Positions 4,943 to 6,102 of a stretch of 6,102 bases of DNA are shown piece by piece (within the stretch, counting starts at the first letter, position 1; every line of letters starts with the position of its first letter). The translations under genes were made by a program, and so were the position numbers. The DNA is from Pseudolysinimonas_A sp965653335 (lineage in GTDB: Bacteria; Actinomycetota; Actinomycetes; Actinomycetales; Microbacteriaceae), in the NCBI GenBank assembly GCA_965653335.1, contig CBFGZU010000100.1, forward strand, positions 1 to 6,102, written 5' to 3'. The notes under the pieces were generated by a model. That model was not told the DNA's origin, searched no databases, and saw only the letters and a program-made list of their open reading frames with translations.

Positions 4943-6102
4943 ATGACGTCACACCGAATTCTGACCAGGACCCTCGGCACGGCGCTCGTCGCCGCTGCCC
5001 TGATCGCGGCCCCGCTCGTGGCCGCGCAGGCCTACAACCCCACCGGCGCCGTGATGTACCAGCTGCCGACCAACGAGCCGTGCCTCAAGGGGCGCGGCAA
5101 TTGCGTCGTCTACCCGAAATCGGCGCAACTGCCGAACGGCACCCTCGTCGCCGCGTTCGAAAAGTCGACCGTCGTCGACTATCCCGCACCCGACACCGCC
5201 GGTGGTGCGGTGGGCCAGACCCTGCCGATCTGGAAGAGCGACGACTTCGGCACCACGTGGCAGCCGCTCTCCGAAGTTCCTCCCCCCGCCGAACTGTCGA
5301 GCGATCCCGCCGTCGACAAGTACACGAGCAACTGGACCAGCCCCTACCTGTACGTCCTCCCGCAGGATGTCGGCAACCTGGATGCGGGAACCCTCCTGCT
5401 CGCGAGCGCCGTCTCCGGCGAGGACGAGTACTACCGCGAGCGCAAAGCGGCCGACCCCGCCTGGGTCCCCACGAACGACGGTGACCGCCGCGACCTCGCG
5501 ATCGCTCTCTTCGCCAGCACGAACCAGGGCGTCGACTGGACATTCGTCAACATCATCGCGACCGGCGGCTGGCAGGGCGGCAGCGCCGGCGCGACCGGAG
5601 TCAACGTCGCGAACGCCAACGTCCACGACCAGGTCGACCCCGTGTGGGAGCCGCACCTCGTCGTCATCGGCGGACAACTCGTCGCCTATTACTCCGACGA
5701 GAACGACTACCTCGGCTTCAACCCGACGACGGGAGTGGCGACGCTCGATCCGGCCAACGCGACCGCTCCGGATTCGCGGGCGCAGATTCTCGCGCACCGC
5801 ACCTGGAACGGCACGAGCGCATCGTGGAGCGCACCCGTCGTCGATATCGCGGGCGACACCTTCAGCTGGAACGGCGGTCAGCAGATCGGCGGCGGCCGGC
5901 CCGGCATGACGACGATCGCCGAGACGACCGACGGCAAATGGATGATGACCTTCGAGTACTTCGGAGGCGGTCAGAACGTGCGGTACAAGTTCGCCAACGA
6001 CCCCCTGCGGTTCTTCGCGGATGGCGACGGCAACGGCAACGAGATCGGCCAGCTCCCCGTCGACGCCGGATCCCGCCCTCTCGCGACCGGCGGAAGCCCC
6101 GT
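4943..6102 (+). CDS. Secreted BNR/Asp-box beta-propeller glycoside hydrolase, GH93-like (3' end beyond the window)
   Basis: An open frame from ATG at 4943 continues to the last base; 386 full codons are visible and the C-terminus is missing. Residues 1-30 form a Sec-type signal peptide: basic MTSHRILTR, an Ala/Leu-rich core, then AQA before Tyr31. The mature part has the sialidase-fold propeller signature. A perfect Asp box, SDDFGTTW, is at 99-106, and a degenerate one (Ser192, Asn194, Gly196, Trp199) follows. VWEPHL carries E236, followed by LVAYYSDEND; GGRPGMTTIA lies at about 317-326; TFEYFGG carries E338. The WEP, YYS, RxGM and FE order is that of GH93 exo-1,5-alpha-L-arabinanases, where these two Glu are catalytic. 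The enzyme would therefore act outside the cell on a plant polysaccharide. GGAG lies 3 bases before the ATG, which is tight, with GGAAGG further upstream. The alternative is a non-GH93 sialidase-fold hydrolase or lectin-like BNR protein. Fold is well supported; exact family is moderate. Confidence 0.85.
   Translation, partial: MTSHRILTRTLGTALVAAALIAAPLVAAQAYNPTGAVMYQLPTNEPCLKGRGNCVVYPKSAQLPNGTLVAAFEKSTVVDYPAPDTAGGAVGQTLPIWKSDDFGTTWQPLSEVPPPAELSSDPAVDKYTSNWTSPYLYVLPQDVGNLDAGTLLLASAVSGEDEYYRERKAADPAWVPTNDGDRRDLAIALFASTNQGVDWTFVNIIATGGWQGGSAGATGVNVANANVHDQVDPVWEPHLVVIGGQLVAYYSDENDYLGFNPTTGVATLDPANATAPDSRAQILAHRTWNGTSASWSAPVVDIAGDTFSWNGGQQIGGGRPGMTTIAETTDGKWMMTFEYFGGGQNVRYKFANDPLRFFADGDGNGNEIGQLPVDAGSRPLATGGSP

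Noticed and set aside
4949..5797. Minus-strand open frame (282 residues) opposite the secreted glycosidase
   Set aside because: Val/Arg/Gly-rich translation with no domain. The plus-strand frame has a signal peptide, Asp box and catalytic motifs.

Overview
The window looks like chromosomal DNA from a GC-rich actinobacterium, most likely a soil- or plant-associated member of the Microbacteriaceae or a relative. That placement rests on the strong G/C bias at third codon positions, the GTG starts, the lipoprotein and LacI-family styles, and the type of GH42 enzyme. It is an inference from composition and gene content; no marker gene is present. No RNA gene, mobile element or CRISPR array is visible.

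Layout from left to right. Positions 1-110 are a noncoding, extremely G-rich stretch with runs of 9 and 12 consecutive G. Three genes follow on the minus strand; in transcription order (right to left) they are a LacI-family regulator (3719-4738), a GH42 beta-galactosidase-family enzyme (1457-3601) and a sugar ABC-transporter substrate-binding lipoprotein (111-1460). The last two share a 4-base ATGA overlap. On the plus strand, divergent from the regulator, a secreted BNR/Asp-box beta-propeller glycosidase resembling GH93 exo-arabinanases starts at 4943 and runs off the right edge.

The most informative non-coding signal is a set of four 14-bp palindromic sites close to TGTTATCGATAACA, a typical LacI-family operator shape with a central CG. 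Two abut each other at the promoter/start of the GH42 gene (3650-3663 and 3664-3677). Two more lie 21 bp apart between the regulator and the secreted glycosidase (4828-4841 and 4849-4862). The second of that pair overlaps the -35 hexamer of a promoter candidate for the plus-strand gene. The simplest reading is a self-contained regulon in which the LacI protein controls itself, the uptake/hydrolysis operon and the secreted enzyme.

Inferred working model: the secreted propeller enzyme releases small oligosaccharides from a plant polysaccharide (arabinan or arabinogalactan side chains are the best guess). The lipoprotein captures them for an ABC importer whose permeases must lie outside the window. 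The cytoplasmic GH42 enzyme then cleaves terminal galactosyl or arabinopyranosyl units. The substrate is not proven by the sequence.
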